The notes under the pieces: generated by a model
Seen by the model: only the letters and a program-made list of their open reading frames with translations
The model's database searches: none
What the model was told of the DNA's origin: nothing
Program-made: the position numbers and the translations under genes
NCBI GenBank assembly: GCA_003415625.1
Contig: PYIU01000002.1
Location: 5,394,001 to 5,458,000 of the forward strand
Direction: 5' to 3'
Source of the DNA: Aquanectria penicillioides
Lineage: Eukaryota > Ascomycota > Sordariomycetes > Hypocreales > Nectriaceae
Length of the DNA stretch: 64,000 nucleotides
Shown here: positions 20,635-31,416 of the stretch, in pieces
Layout of the letters: the number at the start of each line of letters is the position of its first letter
Numbering within the stretch: position 1 is the stretch's first letter

Positions 20635-23600
20635 TTACAGGGGCTTGCCGCCAATGAAGTCAGACCACTGGCGGACTTCAGAGGGGATACCCTCGGGTCG
20701 GGGAAGCTTCTCGCTCATGCACTGAGCGAAGAGGATGGCGGTCTGCAAGTTCGGTTAGCTATGGTCTAGAAATGAATTGGGCAGAAACAGGAGAGGCATA
20801 CCTGGGGCTCCATGAACAGAGGAACGCCAAAGTCGACAGCGTTTCGGCGCATGACGTAGTCAACATCTAAAGTGGTCTTGCCACGGGCCTGGGCAAGGTT
20901 GAAGGCACCACGAATGTCGTACTTCTGGAAAACTTCTCGAAGAGCCCGCTTGTCCTCGGTGGGGAATTCGATGACTTCAACCTCAACCTGGTGCTTCGAG
21001 CTTGACTCGATGAACTTCTTGACCTCAGGGCTGGCAGCGTACAGCTTGTATCCGAGAGGAGCGACGTAGTCGACAACCTGGGTGAGCCAAGACTTGGTAA
21101 CATCACCACCGAAGAGGAGACCCTCACCAGGCTCGGGCATGCGGAAGTTCATGGTAGACTGGAGCGAAGTCCAGTAAGCCTCGACAAGGTCCTTGCCGAA
21201 GCAAGCAATCTCGCCAGTAGAAGACATCTCCACGCCGAGGAAAGGATCGGCACCAGCAAGACGAGTCCAAGAGAACTGAGGAACCTTCGTAGCAATGTAG
21301 TCACGCTTGACAGCCATGAGGTCAGTAGGCTCGGGAACTTCCTTGCCAACGAGGGCCTTGGTGGCAACGTCAATGAAGTTGGTGCCGAGGACCTTGCTAA
21401 CGAAGGGGAATGATCGAGAAGCACGGAGGTTGCACTCGATGACCTTGAGGAGGGGCAAGCCGCCGTCGGGGTCCTCGGCCTTAATAATCTGCATGTTGAA
21501 GGGGCCAGTGATCTTCCAAGCGCTGGCAACCTTCTCGGCAATATCCTTGACACGGTCCATGGTGGTCTGGTCGAGGTTGGCAGGAGGAAGGACGAGGGTG
21601 GCGTCACCAGAGTGAACACCAGCCTGCTCAATGTGCTCACTGACGGCGTGGACAATGAGGCTACCCTTGGAAGCAACACCATCAACATCAATCTCCTGAG
21701 CGCCCTCAATGAACTTGCTGATGACGACGGGGTGGTCGGGAGAAACGTTGCTGGCGGCCTCAAGCTTGTCCTTGAGGTCCTCCTTGCTTCGAATAACGGT
21801 CATGGCGGCGCCAGACAGGACGTAACTAGGACGAACGAGAACAGGGTATCCGACCTCATCAGCAAACTCCTCGGCGGCTTTGACTGAAGTGAGCTCTTTC
21901 CAGGCAGGCTGGTCAATGCCAATGCTGTCAAGGATCTCAGAGAACTTCTGTCGATCTTCGGCCTTGTCAATATCTTTGGGGTCGGTACCAAGGACCTTGG
22001 CGCCACCTGTCTCCTGGAGTCGGAGAGCAATGTTTTGGGGAAGCTGGCCACCAACAGAAACCACAACACCAGAAGCATTCTCAAGCTCGTAGATATCCAT
22101 AACTCGCTCGTAGCTCAACTCCTCAAAGTACAATTTGTCGGCAGTGTCGAAATCGGTGCTGAACGTCTCCGGATTGAACTTGGTTGTAAGTTAGCAGTTG
22201 TAGAAGCATTTAGAAGTCAAAAAGGAGACAATTGAAAATGTTAGATGAGTTTAGGGAGGATGATAGTGTAGATGATGTAGTGGGTAGGTAGGTAAGTCCC
22301 AGGATCCTTGATAGAAGGAGCGTCCACTAGGTGCCTCCCAGCTTATTCGATGGCGAATGAAAGAATGTTAGTAATAGCAAGAGCGTCGATTGGGGCCTGC
22401 TTGTTGAGTAGGTCGTGAGTGAAATAATGGCCGGGGTCCAAAGTCCAGACTGCCTATGTGTTGAACAGGGCTAGTGTTAAGTGATCGAGGGTCCAAAGTC
22501 CAGGGAGCCTGCGTGTTAAACATGGCTCGGGTCGAGTAATGAAGCCCCATTGGGGCCAGTCGTGCATGATGCAGGGTCCAAAGATGGCCAGGGTCCAAAA
22601 AACGAACCAGCACTTAATTCTCATGGGAGTCTTTTCATGTGATCACTCAAGCTTTGTTTGGTGCCAAATGAAAGATTCCACCGCTCGCAATGGTACGTGT
22701 TCTCACTGAGAGCCTTTGCAACTCGGTCTGCCTGATGCTTCCTGTCTCGTCCTGGATTATTGGCTCGAGATCTAACTACTCTCACGCCAGCTTGGCCAAT
22801 GTATTTATCACATTTCTCTGCCATCTGCTTGCAATGGTAGTTTGTAACATTGTCGGCCTTTAGGGTAAGACGCTTCCTCTCCTTGTCGGCGGCGCGGGCT
22901 TCGAGCTGTTCAGGAGAAAGGTCAAAGTCTTTCGCCCGGGTGGGGAGCAAGAATCCTTCCTCGTATTGCTTGAAGCGAGCCTTGACGGATCCAGACTGGG
23001 ATGTCCCAGAGCCGATATAAAGCCTAGAACGACTAGGTTTCTCAAAGACAATGGCATAGATGCCCCATTCGGACCGGGTACCGGGAGGCAGAGTCTTGAA
23101 GTACTCTAGATCAGGGGGAGCATCGTCTAGGACGTCGGACAGGCGAGGGGCAAATTGAAGGGAGGCAGCAACAGCAGTAACTTGAAGGACTTCCAAGCCT
23201 GGAAGACTTGAGAAAGGACGGGGTTCTTCTGGTTAAAAGGGCTGTCACACAGGCAAGTTCAGGTGGCCATCATGACGAACTTGAGGATAGGAATGATTGG
23301 AGAGTCCATGGTGGATGATACGTGGCAAGCTGGTTTTGAAGAGCGGATGAGTGGCAAGCTGTTGGTCTTGGAAGAGTGAGTGCGTAGATGAGGTCTCTGG
23401 CGTGTGGAGAGAGCTAGCAAGGTTGAGAGGGCGAGAGAAGATGAGGGGTCCAAAGTCAATCCAGGGGCAAGTGTCGAGGGTCCGTGATGCAGGAGCGATA
23501 TCCAGAGGTAGGTGAGGTCCAGGCAGGAGGTCCAGGAAGTCCAAGGCAGGATCCGAATCTAAATCACGTACGCAGTAATAGAAATCTTCAACTTACGTTA

Positions 23601-25771
23601 ATCATAACAGTCTTCTCTCCCATGGTACGGAGAGCTCGGGTAGCACCGACAGCGCACCAATCAAACTCGACGGAGCTACCAATTCGGTAGACACCGCTTC
23701 CAAGAACAATAGTGCCCTTGTCCTCGAAAGTGACGTCGTGGGAGGAGCCGTTGTAAGTGGTGTACAGGTAGTTAGTATCGGCAGGGAACTCAGCAGCCAG
23801 GGTGTCAATCTTCTTGACCCAGGGGCGGATGCCGAAGGCCAAACGGTAAGCACGGACTTCGTCTTCGGTGCTCTTGACGGCCATGGCGATCTGTCGATCA
23901 GAGAAACCCATCTTCTTAGCCTGAAGGACCTGCTCCTTCTTCAGGGCCTGGAGGCTGCCAGCGGCCTCAAGCTCCCGAGTGCAGTCGACAATGTTCTGCA
24001 GCTTGTAGAGGAACCACTTGTCGATCTTGGTGAGATCGTGAACCTTCTCGACAGAATAGTTCTCGTGGAGCATGGCCTGGCCAACGGCAAGCCATCGACG
24101 GTCGGTGGGGTTCTGCAGCTCAAAGTCAAGGTCCTCAAACTTGTCGCCCTGGAATCCGACAAATCGGGGGTCGACCTGACGGATGGCCTTCTGGAAAGAC
24201 TCCTCGAAGGTACGGCCGATAGCCATGACCTCACCAACAGACTTCATAGCGCTGCCAATATCGCGCTTAACATGCTGGAACTTGGAGAGATCCCATCGGG
24301 GGATCTTGGTGACGATGTAATCGAGAGAGGGCTCAAAGTTGGCCGTGGTGGTCTTGGTAACGGCGTTGGGCAGCTCGGGGAGAGTATGGCCCAGGCCGAT
24401 CTTGGCAGCAGTGTAGGCCAGGGGATAACCGGTAGCCTTGGAGGCCAGAGCGGAAGATCGAGAGAGACGAGCGTTGACCTCAATGACGCGGTAGTCGAGG
24501 CCATCAGGCTGGAGAGCGTACTGGACGTTACACTCGCCAACCACGCCGAGATGGCGGACAATCTTGATGGCGGCAGTTCGGAGCATGTGATACTCCTCGT
24601 CGCTGAGGGTCTGGCTTGGAGCCACGACAATAGAATCACCAGTGTGAATTCCCAGGGGGTCAAAGTTCTCCATGTTGCACACAGTGATACAGTTGTTGTT
24701 GGCATCGCGAACAACCTCGTACTCGACTTCCTTCCAGCCCTTGAGGGACTTCTCGACGAGGATCTGGGGGGAAAGGGTGAGGGATCGGGCGGCCATGTTG
24801 CGGAGCTCCTCCTCGTTGTTGGCAAAGCCAGATCCGAGACCACCAAGAGCATAGGCGGCACGGACAATGATGGGGTAGCCAACCTTCTCGGCGGCATCGA
24901 GAGCCTCCTCGATGGTGCCGACGGCAATGGACTTGGCAATGGGGATTTCAATCTCCTCGAGGGCCTTGGCGAACAGGTCACGATCCTCGGAAAGCTCTAG
25001 GGTCCTGACGCTGGTACCGAGAACCTTGACGCCGTACTTCTCGAAAAGGCCCAGTCGCTGCATCTCGACACCGAGGTTGAGAGCAGTCTGGCCACCAAAA
25101 GACAAGAAAATGCCATCGGGCTTCTCCTTCTCGATGACATAGGTGACATACTCGGGAGTGACGGGGAGATAGTAGACCTCGTCAGCGAGGCTGTGGTCGG
25201 TCTGGATGGTGGCAATGTTGGGGTTGATGAGGATGGAGGCGATGCCAGCCTCCTTGAGGGCCTTGAGGGCCTGGGATCCTGTGTCATTAAGACCGGGGTT
25301 AGCGAAGGAGCTCACATGGCGCGATGGTATGTGAGTCACTGAACCCGCTTGTTGAGCAGTGATTCACAACAAGCGGTGATTCAGAACTGGTGATGGCTAA
25401 GATGCGCAGCGGAGGCACAAACCTGAGTAGTCGAACTCGCCGGCCTGGCCGATGGCCAGACCACCGCTTCCGATGACGAGGACCTTCTTGACGTCGACGC
25501 TCTGCTTGGGCTTGATGACCCCGCTGTCGATGTAGGCCTTAGGGTTCGGGGCAGACTCGGTAGCCGCAGAGCTGTAGGCGCGGGCAATTGAGATGGTTCC
25601 CAGGCGTTTCGACTGGGCAGGTTTGCTAGCAGCGATGGAAAAGCGGCTGCGGGTGGTGAGGGTGGCCGAGGAGAAAGATCGAATGGGCAGCGCTCGAGGC
25701 ATGCGGCGTCCATGTCGGAGCAAAGCCGGAGCCCGGCCAGCGAGGGTGGCCAGGTTGATGTTGGCAGGCAT
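20635..25771 (-). CDS. cpa2: Carbamoyl-phosphate synthase, arginine-specific, large subunit, mitochondrial
   Basis: Makes carbamoyl phosphate from glutamine-derived ammonia, bicarbonate and two ATP for arginine synthesis, with a separate small glutaminase subunit. Minus-strand exons: 25423..25771, 23597..25278, 20802..22178, 20635..20742; exactly 1,172 codons (1,171 aa), matching fungal Cpa2/Neurospora ARG-3. Residues 1-70 form a basic, Ser/Ala-rich mitochondrial presequence. [21 protein letters not shown] opens the first synthetase half; the second half follows with the parallel ATP-grasp motifs ([18 protein letters not shown]). A C-terminal MGS-like regulatory domain follows. It is not fused to aspartate transcarbamylase, so it is not the pyrimidine enzyme. 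Intron 2 (22179..23596) is 1,418 nt, about twenty times the local norm, and falls in phase 0 after residue 677, inside the conserved MIN/FNPET stretch. TGACTC and TGAGTCA sites suggest general amino-acid control. Confidence 0.96.
22434..22599. repeat. GGGTCCAAAG repeat cluster, 3' side of the intronic ORF
   Basis: GGGTCCAAAGTCCAG occurs at 22434-22448 and 22489-22503, GGGTCCAAAG at 22574-22583 and GGGTCCAAA at 22591-22599, all in the same orientation. The surrounding text also repeats loosely (GTGTTGAACAGGGCT against GTGTTAAACATGGCT). The same 10-mer reappears at 23446-23455 on the other side of the ORF. Confidence 0.8.
22621..23196 (-). pseudogene. Decayed GIY-YIG nuclease-like ORF nested in the cpa2 intron
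   Basis: The open frame encodes about 190 residues. It contains [10 protein letters not shown]...RLYIGSGT...[11 protein letters not shown], the GIY and YIG halves of a GIY-YIG nuclease active site, preceded by [24 protein letters not shown], as in the dispersed fungal nuclear family that links this domain to C2H2 fingers. After [11 protein letters not shown] the expected remainder of the nuclease domain is missing, and the text jumps to a charged linker. The C-terminus resembles a C2H2 finger ([19 protein letters not shown]) whose second Cys is Trp. No ATG precedes the domain: the frame opens after a TAA with Leu/Pro codons. I infer an internally deleted relic, transcribed only as part of the host intron. 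Family membership is from memory of the motif, not from a search. Confidence 0.75.
23446..23575. repeat. GGGTCCAAAG/GGTCCAGG repeats, 5' side of the intronic ORF
   Basis: Holds GGGTCCAAAG at 23446-23455, then TCGAGGGTCC, which also occurs near 22485, and three GGTCCAGG/AGTCCAAGG variants before 23550. It matches the repeat cluster on the far side of the nuclease-like ORF, so related repeats bracket it. Confidence 0.65.
25332..25338. promoter_or_regulatory. Gcn4/CPC1 palindrome TGAGTCA in cpa2 intron 1
   Basis: Perfect TGAGTCA, the optimal Gcn4/CPC1 bZIP palindrome, lies inside the 144-nt first intron (25279..25422). Arginine genes are classic targets of cross-pathway control, so an intronic enhancer site is plausible. 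This is inference from motif and gene identity. Confidence 0.4.
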
Positions 25772-28298
25772 TGCAGCGGCGGTGCAGGCGGATCAATGCG
25801 AATATTCTACCGTCCCGCTGGCAAGCTTGCCTTTCTTGATCCCGATTGAACGTCTGGGTCGCGATGTGAAGAACACAAGAGCGGGTGACTCTTTTGAATT
25901 CTGGTGGGAAGAAGAAAGAGAGTCTGGAGAAGAAAAAAGGCGGTACAGGAGGGTGCTGATAAGATAAGGTCGGCGAAAATTCTGGTTTGTGACGGTGTGC
26001 GAGACTAGGTACTGCCCCAGCGCCCGCAGTACGTAGCAGTACCTTAGCCCCTCTTCCAGCACTAGCAATCTTGTTCCTTGACCTGCTCTGGCACACGATC
26101 GCAGAAGAGTGCGCCCCAACATTTTGGTGGCCCCGTCATTGGCGTCTCCTCTCTCCGACGCTCCGTCGTGCGTCCGATTGAGAGAAAAAAAAAACTAAAG
26201 AAAGGAAAAGAGGGACAGGGGAAGACTAGCCACGATCGGCGGTAGTCACAGAAAGCGTTCATTGGAAGTTTTAGCCCAGTCTGGCCTCCCTTCTTCTGGT
26301 ACGTGGAATAGCTAAAAGCTTGTAACTAAAGCTACCGCAGCTCGACATGGTTTTCTGTCCCAGGTACCAAAAAACCCGCCCCTAGATGTTCAATTGCAAG
26401 GGAGTTTTGTGCCTTTGTGTAATTGATACCTCCCTCGACAGCTGAGGTGACTTGCTTGCCTGCCCCCAGCTCCCAGCTCCTACTTCGGGGCTCCAGGGGG
26501 GCGGGGGCTCTGAGCTTTCATCTACGTAACCCGGCAAGGTAAGAAAATACAGAAAAGATCGCCAAATAAGGACATGCAAATGTTTTGTCGTTGGTGGATA
26601 GGGGCTAGGTTCTAGTCCCCACCCACACCCACTGCACTTGCACCGATACGATCCCCTTCCGATTTCAGATGCCGACGATGGCCGGGAAGGGAAAGGGAAA
26701 AAAGAAGGATGAGGAAAAAAAATTTGACGCTGTTGCTTGTGACGCAAATCGCGCCGCTATCGCCCATGGCAGTGCACTAAAACCCTTGACTCACCAAATC
26801 CTCCGTTTGTACGAAGTACATACGCCGCACGCTGCTCCGCTTTCAATCTCCTGTTTTTCCTATCTCGACAGCACGACGATCCATTATGACGCTGACCCGG
26901 CATGACTCGATATCTTGCCCCTCTGCTCTAGTTGAGCCGGTGGGTTATCCCAGTTACTTGGACCAAGTGGCGCTTTGTGTGTTGGCTTCCGTCTTTCCGT
27001 TGGGCATCCGTTGTCGATATCCCCTTGCGTGATCGATGATCAATGCACAATTCACGTGCAAGTCACCTGCGATTGCGTCTTTTACTGGTGTCCAATCTTC
27101 ACATGCTGCCGAATATCGCAGACGAAGGTATGCCAGACGACGCCTCTTTCTTACGCATCGCATCATGTTCCTCTCACCACTGAAGAAAATATGTGCCGAG
27201 AAACACACCTGTCACAATCCCGTAGAATTTTGGCTTAGTCGACGCCAGATCTCGCTTGCTACCCTATACCATCTGCTAAACCACCATTTTCAGGCTGGTG
27301 CTTCTCCCTCGAGCTAGCAGCTGTGAGTGCTAGTGAAACGTCAACACACAACAAGGACAATAATGCCTTTTTTTCTTTCTTTTTTTTCTTTTTTTTTCCC
27401 CACGGCATCGACAACTCTTCTAGATCCTTGTCATGTCCGAAAAGACGTACCATCTGCCGTGTCTCTGGTCACATGTGGCTATGCAGCCCAGTCAACGTCA
27501 AGTCGTTTGACACATTGGACAGAATCTGCATGGCTGGACTATTCTATTGGCTTCATTAAATAATCGTCCCGAAATGTCACACCCGAGCCCCCTCATTGAG
27601 ATCGGGATTAGGGGAATTTGCGTACCTGACCACCTTGGGGTCCAACCCACAAATGCGGCTGCAATAGACAAAATCGACTTGGATTGGGACCCTACTATTG
27701 GATAATCCCTACTCTACCTCGATCCGGAGCAAGTGATCGAGAAGCTGGAAGCTAACTATGGGGCTCCGCGCGGGGCCGGAGGCTGTTTAGCTGCCGGCAG
27801 TCGACATGGACTAAGGTTATTCCGCCAGCCACAACGACTTACATGGTTTCCTTGACAAGACCGCATCTCAGACCTCAGTGTTAGACTGTTAGCTCTCGGC
27901 GTTTAGGCTCAAGCTTTTGCGTTCCACCCTTGAAGCTGTGCAAGATGCACCATTTACTATCCCCTCCCCCTAACCGGCGGCTGCTTGCTCCATTAAACAC
28001 GTCCCGTCAGTCGCGGCCATCAAGATCAAACCTTCTGAGGCAGCTCTGATGAGGTTGGTTGTGAGCTGCCACCAAGAAATGTGAGTTTCCATCAGGGGAT
28101 GGTTGTTGCTGGGATGACCGAGGATATATCTCTCTCGGGCATTCTCTGTCGGTGGAACGCCCATGGGCCTCTCTGAAAGCACCCAATGTCGCCATTCACG
28201 TTGCTTTCTTACCACCCCCGAACCTCGCCCTCGCTAAGTGCCCACTATTTGATCAACATTCCGTCTCTTCGGCACGCGTGTGCTTGAGAGCTTGAGAA
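25772..28298. other. Gene-poor 2.5 kb upstream of cpa2
   Basis: Holds the cpa2 promoter at its left end. The rest shows only short frames of low-complexity or biased composition (Lys-rich near 26670, Phe-rich near 27360 caused by T-runs). A palindromic GGGGCTCCGCGCGGGG stretch near 27759 may be a regulator site. No gene is supported. Confidence 0.5.
25886..25891. promoter_or_regulatory. Gcn4/CPC1-type TGACTC upstream of cpa2
   Basis: GGGTGACTC lies 115 bases upstream of the cpa2 ATG. TGACTC is the core general-control element for amino-acid biosynthetic genes in fungi. One copy of a 6-mer is weak evidence alone; its position before an arginine gene raises the likelihood. Confidence 0.5.
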
Positions 28299-29683
28299 AT
28301 GCAATCACCCTCCAAAAACCCAACGCACAAAGCTTTGAAAGCATTGAGTGTACTCTCAGAGCCCAAATGTCCATTCCTCATGCTGTTTTCCTTTCAAGGT
28401 GCCCCGCCAAATGTCGCAGGTGATGGTTATCGGACTTACAAACATCGACTACCTGACCTATATGGCTATTTCGATGCTGTGAATGATGCACCGAGAACTC
28501 ACCGAGACAGCTGGTTTTGGGGGTTGGACTGGCGAAGAGTATATGAGGATACAGCCATGAGAATCCATCAAGGCCTGCAAGTATACGATGGCATCAAGCT
28601 AATGCGAATTAACGGCATGTCGGCCCCTTGACTCCTAATGTTGATCTTGGCCGACGTGATATTGCGAATGAGGCCCAGAAAACTACTCTAGAGATGCAGG
28701 CTGCCCGGGTTGTGGACTTCATCGCTCTCCTCAACATGCTCAAGCAAAACGAGCAGCAGCACGAGGCTACCAAGCGTGAGGAAGCCAACCAAGCCGAACA
28801 GGCTCAGAGCGCCAAATATGCTATCGAGGCCGCGCAGCAACTCCAAGCTCTGCAGTCGGGAGAGTCTGAGCAATCTGAGTAGGCTAAGCAGGCCATCTAA
28901 GCCCTGCAAACCCTGGAGCAACTGAAAGGAGGGCTTATTGGAACTCTGGCTGCGAAATTCATCCTTGGTACTTTGGGCTGTGCCGCCCTTCCTGCTACCG
29001 TAGCTAGTGTCCTCTCGGGCACCCCACTCAAACAGCGTGAGATCACTGATCTCCAGAGCGCCCTTGAGGTCCTGTCGAAGCGCAATGATGCCTTGGCAGC
29101 CACTCCTGGCACTGATCTCATCACTCAGATCATTGATTTAGTTAACCAGCTACTCAAGGGTCTTCTAGCTGCTATCAGCGGAGCCTCCCTCGGTTCCTCC
29201 ACCTCCGGCAGCACTTCTACCGCCAACCACACCAGCACTACCAGCGCCACCACGTCTCCTTCAACCCCCGGCCTTTCTGGATTGTTCTCTTCTCTTAACC
29301 TCGCCACGCTGCTTCAAACTCTTACAGGTAACCTTGGATCCAACAATAACAACCCCCTTGGCAGCCTGACTAGCCTCCTCGGCAGGGCGCTCGGTGGTCT
29401 TGGTACGACTACCGGCACCGCTGTGAACAACCTGGGCACCGCTACTGGCAACACCCTTACCGGCTTGGCCATCATTCTCCAAGGTGGCGCCAGCAAGCGT
29501 GATGAGGCTGACACGGCTGGTGGTGCCATTGGCACCTTGGTCAAGATCGTCGCTGAGCTTGCCAAGGCCGTCCCCGAACTTGCGGAGCCTAGCAAGAAGC
29601 TCTCCGAGGCCGCCGTCGCGATCCAGAACGTTGCCACAGCTCGGGGACCTGCCCAGGACTATACCACTGCTGTTGAGAATTAG
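28299..29683 (+). pseudogene. Broken hypothetical gene with Gln-rich coiled coil and hydrophobic C-terminal half
   Basis: I do not recognise the protein. The text from 28299 (DGYRTYKHRLPDLYGYFDAV) runs to 28631, where one base seems missing in the C-run 28624-28627. The next frame continues as a Gln/Glu/Ala coiled coil to TAG at 28880-28882, then five codons, then TAA at 28898-28900, then stays open to 29683. Both stops fall where the heptad pattern expects Gln (EQSE-stop-AKQAI-stop-ALQTLEQL), so CAG to TAG and CAA to TAA would explain them. The second half has a signal-peptide-like stretch (KFILGTLGCAALPATVASV) without its own Met, two Lys-Arg sites, a Ser/Thr-rich linker and a Leu/Gly-rich tail. 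It could be one dead gene or two neighbouring genes. An AATAAA lies at 29905. Confidence 0.5.
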
Positions 29684-31416
29684 AAGCCCCAGGAAACAAA
29701 ATGATATCGCCGAGACTGATAATTGATCGTGAAGGATGAGGAGAAGAAGAGGAAGAATGATGTGATGATGAATATTACCCCACTTGGGCCTTTCTTCCCG
29801 TCAGTTCTGGTAACTGCCGGTCTCTAATTTTGAACTCGCATCAATAGGAAGAAGAATTATCATTAGCTTGGCCCCATGAATGGCCTGCTCCGTTCCGGAG
29901 TTGAAATAAAGCTTTGGATCAGATACCATCGATCATTTCTGTTCCATGTGCATGATTTTGACTGCCCACTCCAACATTCTAGAAACAATGAGATCTCATA
30001 ACTCCGGATGAGAGACGACCCCTTTAGTGGGCATAAAACTACACCTTCGTTCTAATCTCTACTCCCTATCTAGAAGGAGGTCGCCTGGTGGTACTTTCTT
30101 TTTTTCGGTTGGTTGGATTCAATTCTTGTGATCCAGCCGTTGTCATATGCTCATCAATAAGATACCTGGAATCTTACCACAGGTGAGTTGGAAGTGGAAA
30201 GAATAGCTATCAAGCTCGATGGATATTCGATCTGCGTTCCCCATCTTTCCAAAAAGAGGACAGTATGCGCTGAGGATTGGAGGTTGAATAGGTATCCTGA
30301 ATGTGGTCTTTTTATCGTAATAAATAAATTATTATTAGCTATAATAATAGTCTGTTTTATGTTATGGTTGAAATTAGGATTATTTTTTTAGTTCTTTGAG
30401 GAACTGAGTAAAACTATTTGGTACCACTATTCCTGAATTCCTGAGTGTAAAGTGCGCGTTTGGAAATTTTCTATCTTTTACATCATCTTCTGACCTCATC
30501 GTTTCGGCGACCGATGCATGGGGTAAGATGGTAGTTAGTGCGAGTACTCGACCTCCTCAATAGCCTGTCCAATTGGATCACAATAAAGAAAGATTAGACA
30601 ATCACCTCCTTTTTGATTCCATGTCAATATTCCAAACATTCACATCCGGGCTAGTGGCATTGAGATTAATATAGCCAGAGCACAAGACGTCCACCAAAGA
30701 AGTCCCGAGACTCCTCATCAAGTGAAATTTTCCGATTTTCAACTGCTACTAAGAATGAGACTCGGTTAAAGCGTTTGTATGACAGGCACTAGTCAAGTTC
30801 AACCTCTCTGGGCAGGGCGGTATGTGGAAAACAAACTTCGAGTGGGATACAGATGTAGCACATTGCTCGAAATGACCCTTTCGTCCGAGCGCAGGCACCG
30901 GTAGAGGAGGGAGAAGAACGTGAGTAACTCGCGGTTTCAAAAAAGAATAATGAAAATTGGTGTAAAGATACTAGCTGTAATTCCATTTGTGAATACTCGC
31001 TATTCTTGCGAGTGTGTCTGATCCTCCGATAGGAATTCTTTTTCATCGTACATTTCTCACCATAAGATTGCGCATGCTGGATGAGAAAAGATCCCTGAAT
31101 ATAGGGCGGCTAATAGCCAAATAAAGCAACGATAGCTTGTGAGGTAATTGCAGAACGCTGGAATATATCATGAGGGAGTTGGGAATGATGTTAGGCCCCC
31201 AAATTGGGACTTGTCAACATTTCTCTTTTAGAAGATGGACAAAAGCCATTGCATCTTCATCCTTTGAAGCGAAAGGTTTGCTCAAGGTCCGTTCAAATAA
31301 CGATTGATGGAAACAGCAATTTCCTTTCTGAAACTCAGTTTTGGAGAATCATGCCACCGGTAAGTTGATTCGCGATGTACTCGCAGTGCAGGATGGCATG
31401 CCTTTTGGCAAGGTCT
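29684..31416. other. Intergenic, AT-rich in part
   Basis: 1.7 kb without a supportable gene. It includes a possible polyadenylation hexamer at 29905-29910 and a markedly AT-rich patch at about 30315-30400 built of TAAT/ATTA words, which may be a remnant of repeat-induced mutation. Confidence 0.45.

Larger units (their letters stand above)
22179..23596 (-). other. 1,418-nt intron of cpa2 carrying a nuclease-like ORF
   Basis: Bounded by a perfect GTAAGT donor (23596 downward) and a GCTAAC branch plus CAAG acceptor (ending at 22179), so it can leave by the ordinary spliceosome. Removing it joins MIN to FNPETFSTD exactly as the CPSase family requires. The same-strand frame stops two codons after the donor, so it is neither an extended exon nor an intein. 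Inside lies a decayed GIY-YIG ORF flanked on both sides by GGGTCCAAAG-type repeats. The structure suggests a short normal intron invaded by a mobile or dispersed sequence. Confidence 0.88.

Noticed and set aside
22179..23596. Insert in cpa2 read as an intein
   Set aside because: The frame stops two codons after the boundary and both ends are perfect splice sites, so removal must occur in RNA.
23738..25000. 420-codon plus frame antisense to cpa2
   Set aside because: Leu/Gly/Asp-rich mirror of codon-biased CPSase coding text; no domain recognised.
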